Source of the DNA: Bryobacteraceae bacterium
GTDB taxonomy: Bacteria > Acidobacteriota > Terriglobia > Bryobacterales > Bryobacteraceae
NCBI GenBank assembly: GCA_029975915.1
Contig: JARKOC010000420.1
Coordinates: 1 to 7,042, forward strand
Length of the DNA: 7,042 bases
Reading direction: 5' to 3'
Positions 5,640 through 7,042 of the stretch are shown here, in pieces. The notes below the pieces were generated by a model. It saw only the letters and a list, made by a program, of their open reading frames with translations. It was not told where the DNA came from and searched no databases. A program made the position numbers and the translations under genes. Every line of letters begins with the position of its first letter. Within the stretch, counting starts at the first letter, position 1.

Positions 5640-5692
5640 GTCGAGGCCCTCAGGATCAGGAGTTACCACACTGCTGAACCGAGGACCTCGAC
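5640..5692 (+). promoter_or_regulatory. Long inverted repeat that can mask the ISL3 transposase ribosome-binding site
   Basis: Arms at 5640-5651 (GTCGAGGCCCTC) and 5681-5692 (GAGGACCTCGAC) match at 11 of 12 positions around a 29-base loop. The right arm contains the Shine-Dalgarno motif GAGGA (5681-5685) that serves the GTG at 5694. If transcription enters from outside the IS the stem would form and hide the site. This resembles how IS10 and IS50 limit expression from read-through transcripts. That function is inferred here. Confidence 0.5.
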
Positions 5693-5693
5693 T

Positions 5694-6860
5694 GTGACCG
5701 AGCCTACGCGCCGTGCTGCGCCCTGCCACGCCCACGGCCTCTATTGCGACAACTGCGACCTGCTGGTCGGCCTGCCGGGCCTCCATGTGGTCGGCGTGGA
5801 GCGTGATCCAGGCGGAGTGCAGGTCACGGTGGAGTCCGCGCCGGTCGTCATGGGGTGCCCTTCGTGCGGCGTCGTGGCCAGTTCGCATGGCCGACGGACG
5901 GTCCGACTCGTCGATGTCCCGTGTTTCGGCGCCCCGACTCTGGTGTGGTGGCGCAAGCGCACCTGGTCGTGTCCCGAACCGTCCTGCGCCACCGGGGTGT
6001 TCACCGAACAAGACGAACACATCGCCAAGCCACGGGCGATGCTCACGGCCAGGGCCTGCCGCTGGGTGGTCGAGCAGGTGCGCCGCGAGCACGCCAGCAT
6101 CGCCGGGCTGGCCCGCCAGTTGGGCACGACCTGGCGGACGGTGTGGACCAGCATCGCCCCGATCCTGGCCAAGGCCGCCGCTGACGAGACCCGGTTCGCC
6201 GGGGTGACCACCCTCGGCGTGGACGAGCACCTCTGGCACCACGTGAGCCCCCGCAAGCGTGGGCCCAAGGAGTTGACCGGCATGGTCGACCTGACCCGCG
6301 ACAAGGACGGACACGTCCACGCCCGACTCCTCGACCTCGTCCCGGGCCGCTCCGGCACCGTGTACAAGACATGGCTCGACGCTCGCGGCAAGGCGTTCAA
6401 AGCCGGTGTCGAGGTCGCCACCCTGGACCCGTTCCGCGGCTACAAGAACGCGATCGATGACAAGCTCGCCGACGCCACCGCCGTCCTGGACGCCTTCCAC
6501 GTCGTCGCCCTCGCCAGCAAGGCCGTCGACGAGGTCCGCCGCCGCGTCCAGCAAGACACCCACGGCCACCGCGGCCGCGCCGGCGACCCGCTCTACGGGA
6601 TCCGCAACCTGCTGCGCTGTGGCGCCGAACGTCTCACCGACAAGCAGTGGACCCGCCTCGACGCCGCGATCGCCGCCGACGAGCGCCACCAGGAGGTCTG
6701 GGTCGCCTGGCAGTGCGCCCAACGCGTCCGGGCCGTCTACCGCTTCGACCCGGCCACGGGCCGCGAGCTCGCCGAACAGGTCGTGGCGGGTTCCCCTCAT
6801 GCCCCATCCCCGAGATCGCCCGCCTCGGCCGGACCCTGCGACCTGACTTCTACCGGTTAA
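5694..6860 (+). pseudogene. ISL3-family transposase, frameshifted and 3'-truncated
   Basis: The frame starts at GTG 5694 with GAGGA 8 bases upstream. About 366 residues of genuine ISL3 transposase are read: an N-terminal zinc-binding region (CPSC at 55-58, CPEPSC at 93-98), a helix-turn-helix around 133-155, and the DDE catalytic Asp residues in LGVDEH (Asp177) and LDPFRGYKNAI (Asp245). After VVAG (366) a missing C, compared with the left fragment, shifts the frame. Residues 367-388 (SPHAPSPRSP and on) are out of frame, and the ORF ends at a TAA (6858-6860) inside IS-B. The catalytic Glu, in TESINGLIE of the left fragment, is absent, so this copy should be dead. A restored protein would be about 444 aa, normal for the family. 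Confidence 0.9.
6772..6842 (+). repeat. 71-bp segment shared with 1908-1979 (right copy)
   Basis: This is identical to 1908-1979 apart from one missing C at 6787/6788. That deletion is what breaks the transposase frame. The repeats are in direct orientation about 4.86 kb apart, close enough and similar enough to support recombination. Confidence 0.92.
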
Positions 6861-7042
6861 GTCACACCGTGGCGGCGGCGTCGATGAGGGTTTGAGTTTC
6901 CGGGTCGATCGCGGGCGGGATGGTGAGTTGTTGCTGGCCGATGCTGATCTTGGCGGCGCGCAGGGGTTTCAGGGTGCGGACGAATCGGCGGATCGACATA
7001 CCGGTGCGGGCTTGGATTGTGCGGGACACTGCGAGTGCGGCC
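6842..7042 (-). mobile_element. Second IS1634-type element, IS-B (partial, runs off the window)
   Basis: ISL3 identity with the left fragment stops at 6842 and a CCTGACTTCTACCGG sequence begins there. It shares CCTGA-TT with the IS-A terminus and stands 20 bases before a transposase stop codon, as in IS-A. The remainder codes for an IS1634-type transposase C-terminus that differs from IS-A, so this is a different element in the same orientation. Confidence 0.75.
6862..7042 (-). CDS. IS1634-family transposase, C-terminal 59 residues (partial at window edge)
   Basis: The minus-strand frame enters from beyond 7042 and ends at TGA 6864-6862. It encodes ALAVSRTIQARTGMSIRRFV followed by RTLKPLRAAKISIGQQQLTI and ends DAAATV. 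It aligns without large gaps to the C-terminus of the IS-A transposase (ALAIARTVQDRTGLSLRRVL, then RTLRPLRSATITI), with many substitutions. The upstream part, including the catalytic residues, is outside the window, so activity cannot be judged. Confidence 0.85.
   Translation of the reverse strand, partial: AALAVSRTIQARTGMSIRRFVRTLKPLRAAKISIGQQQLTIPPAIDPETQTLIDAAATV

Larger units (their letters stand above)
1908..6842 (+). mobile_element. Composite-transposon-like unit: ISL3 3' end, cargo, ISL3 5' part
   Basis: Two fragments of what appears to be the same ISL3-family element lie in direct orientation around a lower-GC cargo (2171-5573). The left fragment keeps the right inverted repeat and the right fragment keeps the left inverted repeat, so both inner ends are intact and both outer ends are lost to IS1634-type elements. 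The 8 bases outside each inner end (AGTATTGT at 2171-2178 and CGATAACG at 5566-5573) differ, which argues for two separate ISL3 copies rather than one copy on a small circle. Calling it a composite transposon is an inference from this arrangement. Transposition as a unit is no longer possible with both outer ends missing. Confidence 0.6.
5574..6842 (+). mobile_element. ISL3-family element, left-end fragment lacking its right end
   Basis: About 1.27 kb of an element that should be about 1.46 kb if completed with the 3' part found at 1980-2170. It keeps the left terminal repeat and most of the transposase gene. At 6842 it is cut by IS-B. Its last 71 bases repeat the first 72 of the left-hand remnant. 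Confidence 0.88.

Noticed and set aside
5520..6800. 426-codon minus-strand open frame over the right ISL3 fragment
   Set aside because: It is antisense to a recognisable ISL3 transposase and its Ala/Gly/Asp/Arg-rich translation looks like GC-driven noise; it also runs across the ISL3 terminus, which a real IS gene would not.
1..7042. CRISPR array, tRNA or rRNA genes
   Set aside because: No regularly spaced short repeats and no cloverleaf or rRNA-like sequence was seen on either strand; the repeats present are IS ends and the ISL3 overlap.

Overview
The window looks like an accessory, insertion-sequence-rich stretch from a high-GC actinobacterium. The transposase genes at both ends are strongly GC-rich with GTG starts, and both transposase families present (IS1634-type and ISL3-type) have common actinobacterial relatives. 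The middle (about 2171-5573) has a visibly lower GC content and mixed codon use, which suggests it was acquired from elsewhere. Genus and replicon cannot be told from the sequence.

Layout. 1-140: unassigned flank. 141-1907: a complete IS1634-type element (IS-A) with 14-bp perfect terminal inverted repeats and an intact 544-codon transposase on the minus strand. 1908-2170: the 3' end of an ISL3-family element, cut at its 5' side exactly at the IS-A terminus but keeping its right inverted repeat. 2171-5573: cargo. It holds a possible 48-aa ORF coupled to a one-helix, cysteine-rich membrane protein (2411-3172, +), then a gene-poor structured interval, then a small ORF with a very good ribosome-binding site (3561-3731, +), which overlaps the 3' end of a convergent 624-aa SIR2-domain protein (3603-5477, -). 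5574-6842: the 5' 85-90% of an ISL3 element, with left inverted repeat, a tnp frameshift and a cut 3' end. 6842-7042: the start of a second, different IS1634-type element (IS-B), running out of the window.

How it fits together. The two ISL3 pieces lie in the same direction, share a 71-72-bp segment that is identical except for one base, and flank the cargo. This is the layout of a composite transposon. Both outer halves are cut by IS1634-type elements in the same orientation, giving a nested IS1634/ISL3/cargo/ISL3/IS1634 arrangement. Homologous exchange across the shared segment would join the 5' and 3' parts and release a circle carrying the cargo plus a full-length (about 1.46 kb) ISL3.

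The likely functional payload is the SIR2-domain protein. It has the NAD-binding and catalytic motifs of SIR2-like NADases used in anti-phage abortive infection, fused to a long helical, TPR-like C-terminus, and has no recognised Thoeris, HerA or Argonaute partner beside it. The membrane protein and small ORFs have no known function and are candidate partners only by proximity.
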